Positions 1-10,964 of a DNA stretch of 64,000 nt are shown one piece after another. The stretch's first letter is position 1. Every line of letters starts with the position of its first letter. Source of the stretch: Sepioteuthis lessoniana (taxonomy: Eukaryota; Mollusca; Cephalopoda; Myopsida; Loliginidae); NCBI GenBank assembly GCA_963585895.1, contig OY757904.1, forward strand, positions 156,109,450 through 156,173,449. The letters run 5' to 3'. The notes beneath the pieces are model-generated. The model searched no databases. It was not told the origin of the DNA and was given only the letters and a program-made list of their open reading frames with translations. Both the position numbers and the translations under genes were made by a program.

Positions 1-216
1 ATGAAACTGGAGTTGTGTATGCAAATGTGTGTATCTAACCGACCTCTCTATCACGGACAGGATTTGACTTAAGGTTATTCTTATAAGGGAGTACAGGTGG
101 TTTAAATTCTGAGTTGTCTTTCTTCTTGATTGTTTATCTTGGGAAGCTTATGGTCTAATCTACTTTTAATCCATTGCAGGATAATAGATGCATTCGTAAT
201 TTTCTAAAGGGTATTA

Positions 217-509
217 TATATTTACCAACCCCTCCTCTCGGGCAGGATAATTCACAAGGTAAATTTTTTAAGCGGAGTTTAATAGGTTTGAATTCAGAGT
301 TTTCCTTTTCCTAGACTAGTTGCCTCACCAAAGCTGAAGAACACAGTCTGCCCTACTATCTACCCATAGTTGGAGGGAGAATAATTGGATTCATACCTTT
401 TCCAAGGATATTAGTGCTATGTGAAATGCAATCAGTCTCGTCCAGGATTTGAACTCGTGTCACCGTGTCCATTTCCTTCGACGATAACCATTACACCCCG
501 GGCACTTCC
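217..509 (-). repeat. SINE-A, full length with target-site duplication
   Basis: A tRNA-derived SINE read on the minus strand. The tRNA-like head lies at the right end (B-box-like aggatttgaactcgtgt in plus sense) and the tail at the left. It is flanked by a 17-bp direct repeat (200-216 and 510-526, ttttctaaag then ggtatta or tgtatta) with one mismatch, as expected for a target-site duplication made by LINE machinery. The near-perfect duplication suggests a moderately recent insertion. Confidence 0.85.
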
Positions 510-554
510 TTTTCTAAAGTGTATTAGCGCGAAATAAAATTCAACCAACCTTAA

Positions 555-625
555 CTAAGATTTGAACTCGGTAAACCGATTCCATTTTCTATCAGGATAA
601 CCGTTACGCTAAATGCGACTCCTCT
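555..625 (-). repeat. tRNA-like SINE head fragment
   Basis: Directly beside the full SINE-A is a second tRNA-like stretch (gatttgaactcggtaaacc with an A-box-like segment to its right) with no recognisable tail. It looks like a truncated SINE head. Confidence 0.45.
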
Positions 626-814
626 GTGTAAAAATGTGGGTTTTTTTGTGTTTTTCGGAACTACTAAGATTGAAAATATGCAACTATAAAGAGAATAAAT
701 TTGCTCTTATATTAACATTACTGTCTATTCCTATTTTCTCTTTGTTAGCATCGAGCGTTTCTTAAATGAATACTTTCATTTTCTTTTCTCTTAATCATTG
801 GGGAGGGGTGTACC

Positions 815-1022
815 AATGACATAATCACTATCGTGCTGGACTGCAACATCGTAATAAGTGAACTCGCACTCCAGCGACCTTTTTATGTCAAATAACCCAA
901 TGAAAAACATATAACTCACCTATTCCCCCAGCTATGGGCAAAATAGTACGTATACCTTTTTCTACAAGGATAGCATTGGCATTACATAACCCATGAGGGT
1001 TGACATGCCATTGAAGCAAAGA
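815..1022 (+). repeat. SINE-B, diverged, nearly full length
   Basis: The head (gtgaactcgcactccagcg as a degraded B-box) is followed by the body with cccagctatgggcaaaatag and ends at tgccattgaagcaaagaaat, the characteristic SINE-B 3' end. It is several percent diverged from the best copy at 59.2 kb, and I see no clear target duplication. Confidence 0.7.
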
Positions 1023-2690
1023 AATCTGTGACGTGGTACGCTACCGAGAGAGGGAAAGGGGGGTTAATTCCCCTACCCTTCTGTGTTGAATCAACAGACT
1101 GACCGTTAAAAGGACATATGAACGAAAGTCAATTCTTCGAACTCTATGATCTGTAGCCGGTTGAACAAAGAATGTAATACAGGTCACTCGGGTATCATGA
1201 CCGGATTCAATAGTGGGAGAAGAAAAAAGTCAAATGATTGGCAATAGACCCTTTAGCGCCAAAATGACATTTTTTATTTAGAAAAATTTAGAAAATAATC
1301 TTCAGTTTGAGGACAGTAGTCAGCGTTTAAAGACGCCGGTTTACAGCCAAACTCCGGGAGGTCCCTCACCCGCAAAAAGAATCTATAGTTCTGGACAGAC
1401 ATTGGCGAAAGAGAGACGCCGATCCGCCAGTTCCGATGATGTCACTAGCCCGTAAAAGAAAGGAACCTGAAAATTAAGCCTTGTCAAAGATAAGTACAAA
1501 TTAAGCTGTTTTTCCTTCTACCCTTCCTAAATATTCGAGTTATATGTATTCAAAAAGTGTGAAACTGAAAGAATTCTGTTTCATCAACAGTAAATTAGTG
1601 AATGGACTTTGTTATATGCTTCAGTGCGGCGACTTAAGCATTTTCTCAAGTAAAAGAAAAAAGAAAGAAAAAAAGAAAAAGGAGAAAGAAGAAAAGGACT
1701 GTTGAGAGACATTTATGTGTGATACTGCCTGCTGGCTTTATATAGTCGGTATTTGAAAAAGAAAAGAGGAAAGAAAAAAGAACTGTTTCTTAAATCTTAT
1801 CATTATTTCTTTGGTCGTCGCCTATTAAAACTTTGTTATATTTTAAATGCACTCTTATGTTGAAATCTATTGGCTGTGTTATTTCTTTAATCATTACGTC
1901 TTCTATTGCACGTATTTGTTTCAGCTTCGTATCGCTGTCATTAATTCTCGCTAAATGTTTTTATTCACATTGAAACATTACAAGGGAATTTTGAAAATTT
2001 GACAACAGTTAATATTTTTTAACCTAGAAGTCCATGTTTTCCGTTATCCGAGGGGGTAGGACATGAAGGACTTGGTGGGGTATGTGAAAGTGAATTGGAA
2101 ACCCCCGTGCCATCGTCGATCAGTCTAGCCCCAAATTAACCCCCCTCATAATTTGCCAGTTTACCATATGCCCGAAAAAGGAGTCTTGACTAGGACTTAT
2201 TTTTGCAGAGGGTCAAGTGCCAGACTGCCCTCGACGTCACATGCGCATAAAATGAACTCTCGTCCTGGGATAATTATTTATGCAGCGTCACAAACCAAAC
2301 TTTGTTCATTTATAAATTTGTCCTTCTATCTCATCGTTTTAAAATCATCTGTTTTTACTATTTGCGATTAAAATCTAGCTAATGATGATAATATAACTAA
2401 ATCATTAGTCAGTAAGATTTAACTGGAACATTAGCAACAACTTTGGCAAGTAATTTAGTCATAGGAGAGTGATTCCCAAATTCTGACTCATTCACTTCCT
2501 CGTTAAGTGATGTATCTTATTAAGAGGTTTCCCATTGGATAAAGTAGATGGAAAACTATCTTTATAAATTTTTTAAAGAGATTGTTGCAAAGCAATCATC
2601 TATAAGCTTGGGTTCAATCTAATACTAATTAAGTTCGATACTAACTTCTGGGATCAAAAGAGCAGCAAGATTTTAGTGAGATGTAAGTAA
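1023..2690. other. unassigned non-coding stretch
   Basis: I recognise no gene or repeat here. There is a small palindrome (ggggttaattcccc) near 1066, a somewhat GC-richer patch at 1330-1450 and a purine-rich tract at 1650-1790. The 72-codon open frame at 2153-2371 has no recognisable motif. Confidence 0.5.
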
Positions 2691-2692
2691 AG

Positions 2693-2792
2693 TTAGCGAC
2701 CGTAGTCGAGAGTGACCCGAAGGCTTCCTTTTCAATAGCTACTACACCGAGGTGTTGGGGAGGGCACTACTCCTTTCCCTGGTAGTGAGATG
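2693..2792 (-). repeat. SINE-C, 3' part only
   Basis: The sequence from gaccgtagtcgagagtgacc to the ctactacaccgaggtgttgg segment matches the tail half of SINE-C copies at 33.8, 57.1 and 62.1 kb. The tRNA-like head is missing, so this is a 5'-truncated copy. Confidence 0.7.
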
Positions 2793-2817
2793 TAACTTTA
2801 TAGAAATAATTCGTATT

Positions 2818-3045
2818 TGGTTTGGTTTCTTTTTTTTTATTCGCATATCAACATTCATGGGTTATTTAATGCCAAATCCATTTTTTTAAATAGAAGAACA
2901 GTAGTTGTACTATTTGATACCATAGCTGAGAGATAGGGAGTTTCGTATATTCCCCAAGGTATTGCTCTGAAATTAAACCTAATAGCGTGACTGAATTTCA
3001 AACTCTCTTACTACGATATCACTGTCCAGCACGCTATCCACTGAT
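2818..3045 (-). repeat. SINE-B, nearly full length
   Basis: It starts on the plus strand with the complement of the SINE-B 3' end (ggtttctttt then gcatatcaac) and runs through atttaatgccaaatcc to a tRNA-like head at the right (cagcacgctatccactgatt). It is diverged from the best copy. Confidence 0.75.
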
Positions 3046-3839
3046 TAAAAAAAATAATTAATTAAAAAAGAAGCACTTTCCCAGGAGGCCTCTGACAGGA
3101 AGCGAAATCGGCGCATGACTAGAAAGAGGGATATCTTGTCGTTAAAAAGAAATTATTCCTCAATAAGCTGTTACCACTTCCACTGGACAGACCTTTTCTC
3201 TTGGCTGCTAGTAGTGAGCGCATGGGCTGACTGGGTCCCGAAGTCTAGCAACCAACCGTATTTCTTGCTAATAGCCACCTCTGCTAAACACACCTATCTG
3301 AACACGCGGCAAACTTCAAACTTATAACGTACCAAAAATATTTCGATAATATATTTCGACGCCTTCTTTTGGAGACACGGCTATTTCTACTGGTCCAGGA
3401 AAAAATTCTACACCACAGAATTATCGTAAACCCCAGAATAAAGTTTGAATACAAAGATACCTTTGCCTTTTTCCTCTCATCCTTAATTCTCTCATAGCTT
3501 CCACAGACAAAAGAAGAGAAATGAATGGGGTAGGAAGAAGAAAAAAGAGTCAAATACAAAACTCAGAACTTCCCAACATACCCAACAATATACTGACAAC
3601 TTCCTCTAATTCATGTGTGTGCTTCGGTACATTTTCATGACCAAGCTATAGTGTACCATATTCACAATTAACGCTAAGTGCGAAATGGACATATAATGTT
3701 CATAACGATAGAACATCGGAATCTCGAAATTCGAAAACACGTAACGACTTCTTGTTCAGGTACGAAACCTTTTTATTAACTTTGAGTTAAAGGTTTCGAC
3801 ATAAGGAGGAGAGACACAATTTTCTATGCTGTCTTATTC
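3046..3839. other. unassigned non-coding stretch
   Basis: Overlapping open frames of 70 and 91 codons on opposite strands (3115-3327, 3284-3559) have no recognisable motif and no repeat signature. I see no splice-site arrangement that would support an exon. Confidence 0.4.
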
Positions 3840-4130
3840 ATTTGGCCCCCATCTCGAGCAGCCCTTATAGGGCTCAAGTTCGCCTCGCGTCTGCGAGCTC
3901 CAAAAGTCGACTGTCTTTGTCCAGTGTCTAATCTCAACTCTCTTACTTTCTTCAGATTCTCACAAAACCTCCGCGCACTTCCGGTGCGTGACGTCACCCG
4001 CACTCTGTCACCCCGTTTCGTCTCGGACTATTATAACATCTGAGTGACACCTCAATCCGCCCGCGCGCGCCCGCGTTAACACCTGCCTCAATGTTGCACC
4101 TTACTAACCCATGTGCTGAGCCAAAAGGTT
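3840..4130. promoter_or_regulatory. CpG-rich island-like block with CRE palindrome
   Basis: This block is far richer in CpG than the surrounding AT-rich DNA, with ctcgcgtctgcgagctc, a cgcccgcgcgcgcccgcg run near 4060 and a perfect TGACGTCA at 3989-3996. TGACGTCA is the full CREB/ATF site. This could be a promoter or first exon, or the GC-rich part of an unrecognised repeat. No adjacent coding sequence supports the promoter reading. Confidence 0.3.
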
Positions 4131-4185
4131 CTCAGCCTAACTAAACTCAAAGGCATGAACCGAAATCCCTCGGCTATTATATAAC

Positions 4186-4445
4186 AATTGGATAAGACAC
4201 TAGGTCAATTTTTAAACGGAAAACGACTGGTTTGAATTCAGATTTTTCTTTCTTATAGACCAGTTATAGTACTAAGGTTAAAGAACTCAAACTTTATTTC
4301 TATATTTCCCCAGAGAAGGGGTAAGAATAGTTGGGTTCATAACTTTACCGACGGTATTTGAGCCATGTGAAATACAAACAGCCTCGTCCAGGTTTCGAAA
4401 TGGAGACCACTCCCGACCACACTAACCGATACACCAGAACGACCA
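4186..4445 (-). repeat. SINE-A, diverged
   Basis: The complement of the SINE-A tail (ctaggtcaatttttaaacgg, then tggtttgaattcagattttt) is followed by the body (agagaaggggtaagaatagt) and the head (cctcgtccaggtttcgaaat). The B-box is mutated. A (GT)n tract begins at its right edge. Confidence 0.75.
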
Positions 4446-4447
4446 CT

Positions 4448-4450
<3 letters not shown>

Positions 4451-4484
<34 letters not shown>

Positions 4485-4682
4485 AGGTGTGCTTATGCCG
4501 CTACGTGTGCGTATGGGTGCGTATATGTGTCCAAGTATGTGCGAGTGTGTGTGTGCGCATTGAGTGTTTATGCCTCTATGTTTGTATGTGTATACGTGTG
4601 TATGCGTGTGTGCATGTGTATGCGTATGTGTGTTTATGCCTCTATATGTGCGTGTGTGTCTGTATGTGTAAATATGCGTGTG
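4451..4682 (+). repeat. (GT)n with cryptic GT-rich repeat
   Basis: A pure (GT)15 opens the tract. It continues as imperfect GT-rich sequence with a duplicated unit containing tgtttatgcctctat at about 4567 and 4629. The Cys/Val-rich open frames here are translations of the microsatellite. Confidence 0.9.
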
Positions 4683-5284
4683 AGAGAGGATTTTCCAATA
4701 CTATCTTAAAGAATGCATGCGTATGGTTAAACACTTAGGTGAAGGTTAAATTTGGGTGACGTCAGACTTTTTGAAATTGTTTCCAAAGCCTTGACTTGTA
4801 GATAACTATTTTCCACGTCGACCTTGTTGTTCCGGTTTTTTTTCAGCCAACCCGATTGTCTTTTGTACTTCAGTATTTGTTATTGTTCCGTCTCGTATTG
4901 TACGCCTAACACGTGCCGAACAGAGATAAATCGCGACAGGATTCAGAGGCCGGATGCTTGCCACATAAAAAAATAAGCGTGGCATTTTTTTCTCTGAAAC
5001 GTAACAATAAAATGCAGCAAATGTCAAATGACTGTTGAGTCTCATTTAAGAGAAATAAAATATAAAAGAAAAATCATCATATAAAATACTAACTATAAAA
5101 CCACTAATTTCGGTTAATCGATTTATTGATTTTAAAGGCGAGTCAACCCATCTAAGGTTATTTCAAGCCTGGAGGTGAGGAATCACGTTTATTATATGTG
5201 CATATTGATATTTTTCTTTTCTTGTTTCGAGTTTTTTTTCTTTCACAGTCCTATAAAATATGTAAAATTTTTAGCCATACAATG
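4683..5284. other. unassigned non-coding stretch
   Basis: It holds a perfect TGACGTCA at 4757-4764 and, at 5115-5180, a very degraded SINE-B-like tail (ttgattttaaaggcgagtca). Nothing else is recognised. Confidence 0.4.
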
Positions 5285-5475
5285 GACTTGGGAGTAATGG
5301 TCATTAAGAGGTACTCTACACTCCGTCGAGCTCCCAAACTAGAGCCTCACAATTAGATGCAGATTCGTGTCATACCAAGAACACGCCTTTTAGAGCGGGG
5401 ACAGTCTTATGTCTCTGCAGGGGGTACAGTCTGCTTATTCTAAGGCTTTCTGACAGGGCGCTGAGGAATTAAGAT
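5285..5475 (+). repeat. P block
   Basis: It shares gggagtaatggtcattaaga, the ggtactctacactcc region and the later gtgtcataccaagaacacgc region with the other P blocks at 8.6, 51.7 and 59.0 kb. The family is unnamed. No open frame and no tRNA-like head are visible. Confidence 0.6.
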
Positions 5476-7070
5476 TTTTTACCATTTCCCATTGAAGTAA
5501 GGAGTGTATAGTGCACAGCTCGCTCTCCGTTTCTTAAAATCGAAGCTCATTCAATAAATAATTGGATCTTCTTTATTAAAACAAAATATTTTTTTTCAGA
5601 TTTTTTTAATAAATGTAAACAGCATTGTTTAGAATTTGTTTATTAGAAAAATTATTTTAATCTCGCCAAAATATTTTTATGCTATTTAAAATGGCGACAA
5701 ATCTAACGGAATTTTCCCGCCTTGAATAGAAGTTTGATGTCAAATATTTCGTGAGAAGTTCAAACTATTTTATATCTACTTAAGAATGTGTGATGTGTAC
5801 GGAAGAGGATGTTTTTTCTAAATGTTTGCGAACGGGCTAAAGATGAGTTCACCAATACGAGCATGAGTTGAAAAGACAGTCTGTACAGTGGAAATACACT
5901 GACTCTCCGGTAAAGAAAAAGTTCCAGGTGAAGTGGTTAGGCCATGATCACAGCCTTCTAGGAAACGAAAGGACCTATCACTATTGATTTCCTTGAAAAT
6001 GTTCAACGGTAAACAGTGCTTTCTATTGCCATCTACTTAGGCAAAATTAATTCTATTTATTGAATGTCACTTTATCTAAATGAGGCCCATCTTGTGGGTA
6101 AAGCATATTTCATACATGCGACCAGATGGAACATTCGGACACAAATGAAATTTGGATCTCGAATGCAGATTTTCAAAGCTGGCTTGACTGTGATTGAGGG
6201 ATCTATCATCAGATGGTGAGACTCCCGTCCTAAAGATCAGGAACGTGTGGGGTATCATTTGATTGCCATTACTACAAGGTCTACTCCGACCCGGAGTTCC
6301 ACATCTGAGCACAATGCTTAGTGAATTATTACCCCGTTTAGAATTGACCTTTTGTCATTGTTGTGAATATGGATTATCTCCTCTTTGATAATCCAAGCTA
6401 TAAAAGCTGTACATTTCCGCTTGTCAAGTCAGACGAGTAGTAAGATTCTTAATTGAATAAAAGATTACTAGACAGAATCTCTTGTCGTTTTTTCATTACA
6501 GTCATATCCAGCTCGTGGCGGAAGCGTTAGCAAAGAATGTAAATAAAAAAGACAACTCGCATTAGATTTAACATTTTTTGAAATTTTAACATCATATTTT
6601 GTTAGTTATCTTTGAAAAAAAAATTATTTTTCTTCTAAAACTGACTTCTATATTTGCTTATTAGATAATACACATGGATATTCCTATATTCCACCAGAAC
6701 TAAGAAAAGCTAGTCCAATGGGTTCAACAGTTGCTCAATGCATGGAATTTTTTACTAGAATATTTTTTTGTTGATCCAGTAATATCAAGTTCTTTGAAAA
6801 GTGTTCATAAACTTCGCTTCAAAATCGAAAGTTATTTCAATAATTTTTTTTTAAGAAAAGAGTCTGAATTTACATTTTCCTCTTCGACACCTTTTGATCA
6901 TTTAAATAACCGGTATGTTTTGAACAGGTCGTACGAGAACAACACATCACTAGTGACCATTGTAACTAATCGGGCATTCTGCTATGGGATGATATCTAGC
7001 AGTAAGTCAACATGATTCAGCGATTTTTGTTTTCTTGTTATAAAAGGATTTATTAATAAAATTAGTAAAT
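5476..7070 (-). other. mostly unassigned, with an inverted P block at 6190-6305
   Basis: The only recognisable part is a minus-strand P block (cattactacaaggtctactc followed by cgacccggagttccac in plus sense). The rest is AT-rich without a motif. The 94-codon open frame at 6731-7015 is Ser/Phe/Asn-rich, as expected from AT-rich DNA. Confidence 0.4.
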
Positions 7071-7074
7071 TTCA

Positions 7075-7200
7075 CCCCCGCCGTACACAATTATTCACCA
7101 TGGTTTAAATCCCCAGCTTTGGGTAAGATAGTACCACTACTTTTTTTTCTACAAGGATGGTTTTGACATGAAATAACTCATGAAATAACCACTCAACCAA
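7075..7200 (+). repeat. SINE-B, 3' half
   Basis: The segment with ccccagctttgggtaagata, a pyrimidine tract, and the end ccactcaaccaaccaac matches the distal half of SINE-B. Confidence 0.6.
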
Positions 7201-7559
7201 CCAACATTGCAAAATTTTACTCAACCCCAAAGGTTTATATGGACCATTTTGGTTAACCCCAAATCAACCTGGTTACCAATATTTCAACCCTTAGTGAGTT
7301 AGTATAGACACTTTAGTTCAGATTTAACAGTAGTATTTATAAAGTAGAAATATAGTATATTTATAAGCATGTTTGTAAATATAGATTATATAGCAGCGTT
7401 GATAACCTTGGGCAAGATGATCTAATCAATAAGACATAATCCTGATTAGAAAGTCTTCCAAGGATAAGGAATGCTATGCTCAAATTACACAGGAGGCTTA
7501 TTCAAACAAATAAATAAATAAAACAAAATAGAATATACTAACAGTCGGGTAACACTGAA

Positions 7560-7615
7560 AGCACTAAGTTGGAAACCTTAATTGAGGGTGACTCGAAGGC
7601 TCCTTTTCGATAGCT
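7560..7615 (-). repeat. SINE-C tail fragment, abutting 5S-like DNA
   Basis: gagggtgactcgaaggctcc through ctacaacacc matches the SINE-C tail. The match stops abruptly where 5S rRNA-like sequence begins, so this is a junction between two repeat units. Confidence 0.6.
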
Positions 7616-7621
7616 ACAACA

Positions 7622-7700
7622 CCGCGTAAAGTTAAGTAACGAAGATCCTGTTGAGAACTTAGAGTGGGGACAACGTAGTAGCAGCAGATACTGTAGTCAT
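7622..7700 (+). pseudogene. 5S rRNA-derived sequence, 3' half
   Basis: Compared with metazoan 5S rRNA, the stretch from ccgcgtaaagttaagtaacg through gagaacttagagtgggga to actgtagtcatt follows the 5S order from the box A region to the 3' end, with many substitutions. The 5' half is absent and is replaced by a SINE-C fragment. Confidence 0.55.
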
Positions 7701-7742
7701 TTACTATACTTGGGTTAGTTTAGCAAAAAGCTAGAAGTAGAA

Positions 7743-7820
7743 GGCACCCAATGTGAATCGTACTCTCTAGCAATGAGGGGCCCACCGAACATCTTAACCG
7801 ATAAACCCCAAGAGGTGCCC
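7743..7820 (-). repeat. tRNA-like domain between two 5S-like sequences
   Basis: On the minus strand a GGCACC...GGTGCC pairing can close an acceptor-like stem around an A-box-like segment (tttatcggttaagatg) and a degraded B-box (gagtacgattcac). It is about 78 nt, tRNA-sized. It is more likely a SINE head than a functional tRNA gene. Confidence 0.45.
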
Positions 7821-7875
7821 AAACAACATGTACTGTACTTTTTGGTTAGATACGACAAAAGGGCCAAAGTTTACT

Positions 7876-7992
7876 TACAGTTGCTGTTATGGCTAAAGTA
7901 GTCACCCTTCTAGATACTGAACAGGCCCATCGCTGCTTAACTTCGGTAATCTAGCTGGAACCTATGTTCTCAGCGTGACTTGAGCATAAATC
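7876..7992 (-). pseudogene. 5S rRNA-derived sequence, near full length
   Basis: Read on the minus strand, the order is gtcacgctgagaacataggt, then ttaccgaagttaagcagcg, then gggcctgttcagtatctaga, then agggtgact, ending near aactgtaagt. This matches metazoan 5S rRNA almost end to end, including the box A (agttaagcagcg then gggcc) and box C (gggtgac) promoter segments. Substitutions make it a pseudogene or the head of a 5S-derived SINE (SINE3 type). The match is from memory of the 5S consensus and was not computed. Confidence 0.7.
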
Positions 7993-8125
7993 ACAAAAGT
8001 TACGGTAAACAAATTAAAGCCTCTGGGCTAGACAGAAAAAAAATATTGATGTTAAATTATTTTGTTTAAAGGCATATCAACCCTTGTAGTTATTTAATGC
8101 CAACTCCTGTTTAAGTGAATTGTAA

Positions 8126-8365
8126 AATTAAAGTTGGTGAATAGTCGAGTGCGACCCGAAGGCTCTCTTTTCAATAGCTACTACACCCAGATGTTGGGGA
8201 GGGCGCTACTTCTTTCCTTCGATTACTCCGCTTTACCCTTGATACATACCTTATAATGCTGAGTGTTAAGCAAGGAGATATCAAGTACCACTTTTTAAAA
8301 GTTTTTCGTATGACTCGACCAGGGGTTGAACTCCGGTCTCGCGGACCCGTAGCATTATTTTTCAA
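8126..8365 (-). repeat. SINE-C, full length
   Basis: The tail complement (gtcgagtgcgacccgaaggc, ctactacacccagatgttgg) and body (gctgagtgttaagcaaggag) run into a tRNA-like head at the right (gggttgaactccggtctcg is the B-box complement). Confidence 0.8.
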
Positions 8366-8438
8366 AAGAGTCAGAGATTTGTTTTCCCCCAGGGTTCAAG
8401 TATTGGCATCTAATACTAATGATTCTATTTAATGTTAA

Positions 8439-8562
8439 TCATTTGCTTGCACACAGTTAAATGGTTTCAAACATTGTTATTCAACATTAATAATTCCAAA
8501 TATTTCTATTTTTTATTAATCATTTGCTCATTAACACGGGTAAACGTTTTCAAGTAAAGTTA
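8439..8562 (+). repeat. W units, two degenerate copies
   Basis: atttgcttgcacacagttaa then atggtttcaa recurs in decayed form about 80 bp further on. The same core recurs in tandem at 28.8, 42.0, 58.5 and 62.0 kb. Confidence 0.6.
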
Positions 8563-8571
8563 ATGATTGGA

Positions 8572-8790
8572 TAGTTCTATTTGACCCATAGATAGGAACC
8601 TAGCAGGTACTACCACTCCCGGTCAGAGTGGAACTAGGAGTAATGCCAGTGAAATGTAGATACTCTATATTCCCGAACGCGCCAGGACTAGAACATTACC
8701 ATCAAATTGTTTAGTGTCATACTTAGAACGCTCGATGAGTAGTCTTACCCCTCAGCAGAAATACACTCGGCGTATTATAAAGGCCTAGCG
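8572..8790 (+). repeat. P block
   Basis: It begins ttctatttgacccatagata, continues through actcccggtcagagtggaac and ends near cggcgtattataaaggcc. It follows W units directly, the arrangement also seen at 58.5-59.1 kb. Confidence 0.7.
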
Positions 8791-8792
8791 TT

Positions 8793-8862
<70 letters not shown>
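8791..8862 (+). repeat. (CT)n array
   Basis: An almost pure (TC)n with two TA interruptions. It lies exactly where LINE-D copies carry a short GAGAGA tract in sense, and so may have expanded from it. Confidence 0.95.
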
Positions 8863-8864
<2 letters not shown>

Positions 8865-8865
8865 A

Positions 8866-9165
8866 ATCTATCAATCCTTACCAGACATCTCTCTTAGGTT
8901 CTCTACTCTGCATTCAGTGTTCGCACCGAGCTGATGTATTTAAGTTTTTGTTGGTCGGCCAGTACTTGTGTGTCTACACGTGGAAGTCCACAGGAAAACT
9001 CGCTTATGAGTTTGTTCCGGCTTCCTCAGCTTGTCTTGTTCGTGTTAATTGGATGTTTTATGAGATTGCAGAAAATTGGCCCAACAGATGCTATCTTATG
9101 GGATGCTGCTTCCGGGGTTTGTGCAAAACAGCACACAGTGTTCCCATCAAGTTTTTAAAAAGCAG
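8866..9165 (-). mobile_element. LINE-D 3' end fragment
   Basis: On the minus strand it matches the C-terminal coding region and 3' end of LINE-D: the complement of cacgtggaagtccacaggaa, acttcgcttatgag-like and gctgcttccggggtttgtgc segments follows the same order as the copies at 36.7, 38.0 and 44.2 kb. It is 5'-truncated and has many stops. Confidence 0.7.
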
Positions 9166-9376
9166 CTAATAAAATACGTTTAAAATCAATACTCAGATAG
9201 TTAATACAAAAATGTCGACATTTACTTATTTCGATGACATGTAAATTCTTTGCTCTTATATCCAAGTAATTGTCATCCACCAAGCAACTAAACAACAGGA
9301 GGTTGTACCAAACAGTTCACATGTTTTGATAGATCATTTAGGTGTCATTTTTTTTATTGCATCTCCTAAGATAATG

Positions 9377-10282
9377 TACGTGGGGCCTTCAATAAGTTTC
9401 CAGACATTTTTTACAGGCATTTAAAATTGTCGTAGACTCTTGACAATTCACTATGTTATTGCTATACATCTTATGAGATGACTGACCAATTTTTATGATT
9501 TCAGCTTCAAATGAACAGCTACAGCAGCAATACACCCGACTAAAACATGATTGACACAGCTGGTGAATTTCAAAAACGCAATCTGGACGTGAGGACACTT
9601 CAGAAGAACGATATACAATAAAATTCTGTTTAAACTTGGAAAAAATGCCACAGAAACGTATGGAATGCTTCAGGCTGCTTTTGGAGCATCTTGCATAAAT
9701 CGAGCATCAGATTTTGAGTGGCATAAGAGATTCAAGGAAGGCAGGGAGTGTGTCAGGAATGATGAGGGGTATGGCAGGAGTAAGGAAGTCAATACACCAG
9801 AGTTGATTGGCCAAAGGCTTAGGGTTAGGGTTACTATGTTGAGGTTATAAGGGAGTTCAGGAAGAGATTCCATCGGAAGAGGCCAGCACTCTTCAAATCG
9901 GGTCAGTGGCATTTCCACCAGGACAATGCCCCAGGCCACAACTCCATCCTTGTCACAGACTATTTGACCAAGATCGGCATCAAGACGGTTCCTCACCCTC
10001 CCTATAGTCCAGACCTTGCTCCCTGTGACTTTTGCTTATTCCCTAAGCTCAGAGGCTGTTGTTATGAGACAATTGAGGGGATGAAAGAGGCAGTAACGAA
10101 GGTCATAGACACGCTCACAGAAGAGGACTTCAATGGGGCCTTCCGGAAGTAGTTGGAACGGTACAACAAGTGCATTGCAGCCGCAGGAGATTACTTCGAA
10201 GGGGACTAGAGTTTTATATGTGTACTATCAATAAAAGTACCCATACAAAAAAAGTCTGGAAACATATTTAAGGATCCTTGTA
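9377..10282 (+). mobile_element. mariner element, internally deleted
   Basis: TA-flanked ends carry related terminal inverted repeats (aagtttccagac at left, gtctggaaac at right). The N-terminal transposase region is visible (WHKRFKEG and RSKEVNTPELIG), as is the C-terminal catalytic region with WHFHQDNAP and YSPDLAPCD, whose two Asp are 34 residues apart as in D,D34D mariners. The middle of the protein, which holds the first catalytic Asp, is missing. At the join is a ttagggttagggtta sequence (9819-9833). A stop follows FRK near 10152 and frames are broken, so the copy is non-autonomous. It resembles the mariner relatives annotated as SETMAR-like in animal genomes. Confidence 0.9.
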
Positions 10283-10964
10283 AATTACTTTGCTAAGTCC
10301 ATCTTCTCTCACGGATCAACATACTACAACTTGTAATGGATTACTTAGCTCACCGACCAAGTTACTTCTTCTTAATCTCCAATACCAGAGGTGCAGAACA
10401 TGGTACTAGTTTGATTCTTTAAAATTAGTTTTGTAAAATAATTCTACGATATCTGAGTCAACTCGAAGGGAAGAGTCGTCTGAAAGATTACCAGCGGTCC
10501 AGGAAATTTTACCTCGTCACACTTTTATCAAAATAAAAGCCGATATGTGGAGGCTTAAAGTGTAAAATAGAGGTTCTGTTTGGAAGAGGGACATCTAGTT
10601 TAGTATGACATTTTGCATCAATGGACTTACCAAAGATTAAGTGTTGAATATTCAAGGATTATCTTAGGCTTTTTGTACTGTGTTTTTGTATTGTGTTTGA
10701 AAGAGAGACCTCTCGTTTAGAAAGAAAATTTATGTTGAGGGACTTCAGATTGAAAAAAAATATACAAAGTACCAATATGCTGACCAGCAGATAAAAATTA
10801 AAACTAGTAAACTTATGATTGAGAATTGTTCTTTTCATTACAAAACAAAAAAAATATTATTCACGGAATAATTCAAAGAATGTGAGAAGAGAATTATATA
10901 TAATTCTTATTATACTGTTTTTGTTTCATTCTGTTACTATTCGTGTGATGTTTTTTATAAAGCA
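10283..10964. other. unassigned non-coding stretch
   Basis: AT-rich, with no repeat or gene recognised. There is a local partial duplication of a gtgtttttgta and gtgtttgaaagagaga motif near 10680-10710. Confidence 0.4.

Noticed and set aside
9819..9833. true telomere or interstitial telomeric array
   Set aside because: Only two to three TTAGGG units, located at the same internal position of every deleted mariner copy.
9665..10152. intact mariner transposase
   Set aside because: The two frames are separate N- and C-terminal pieces with the central catalytic part deleted and stops present.
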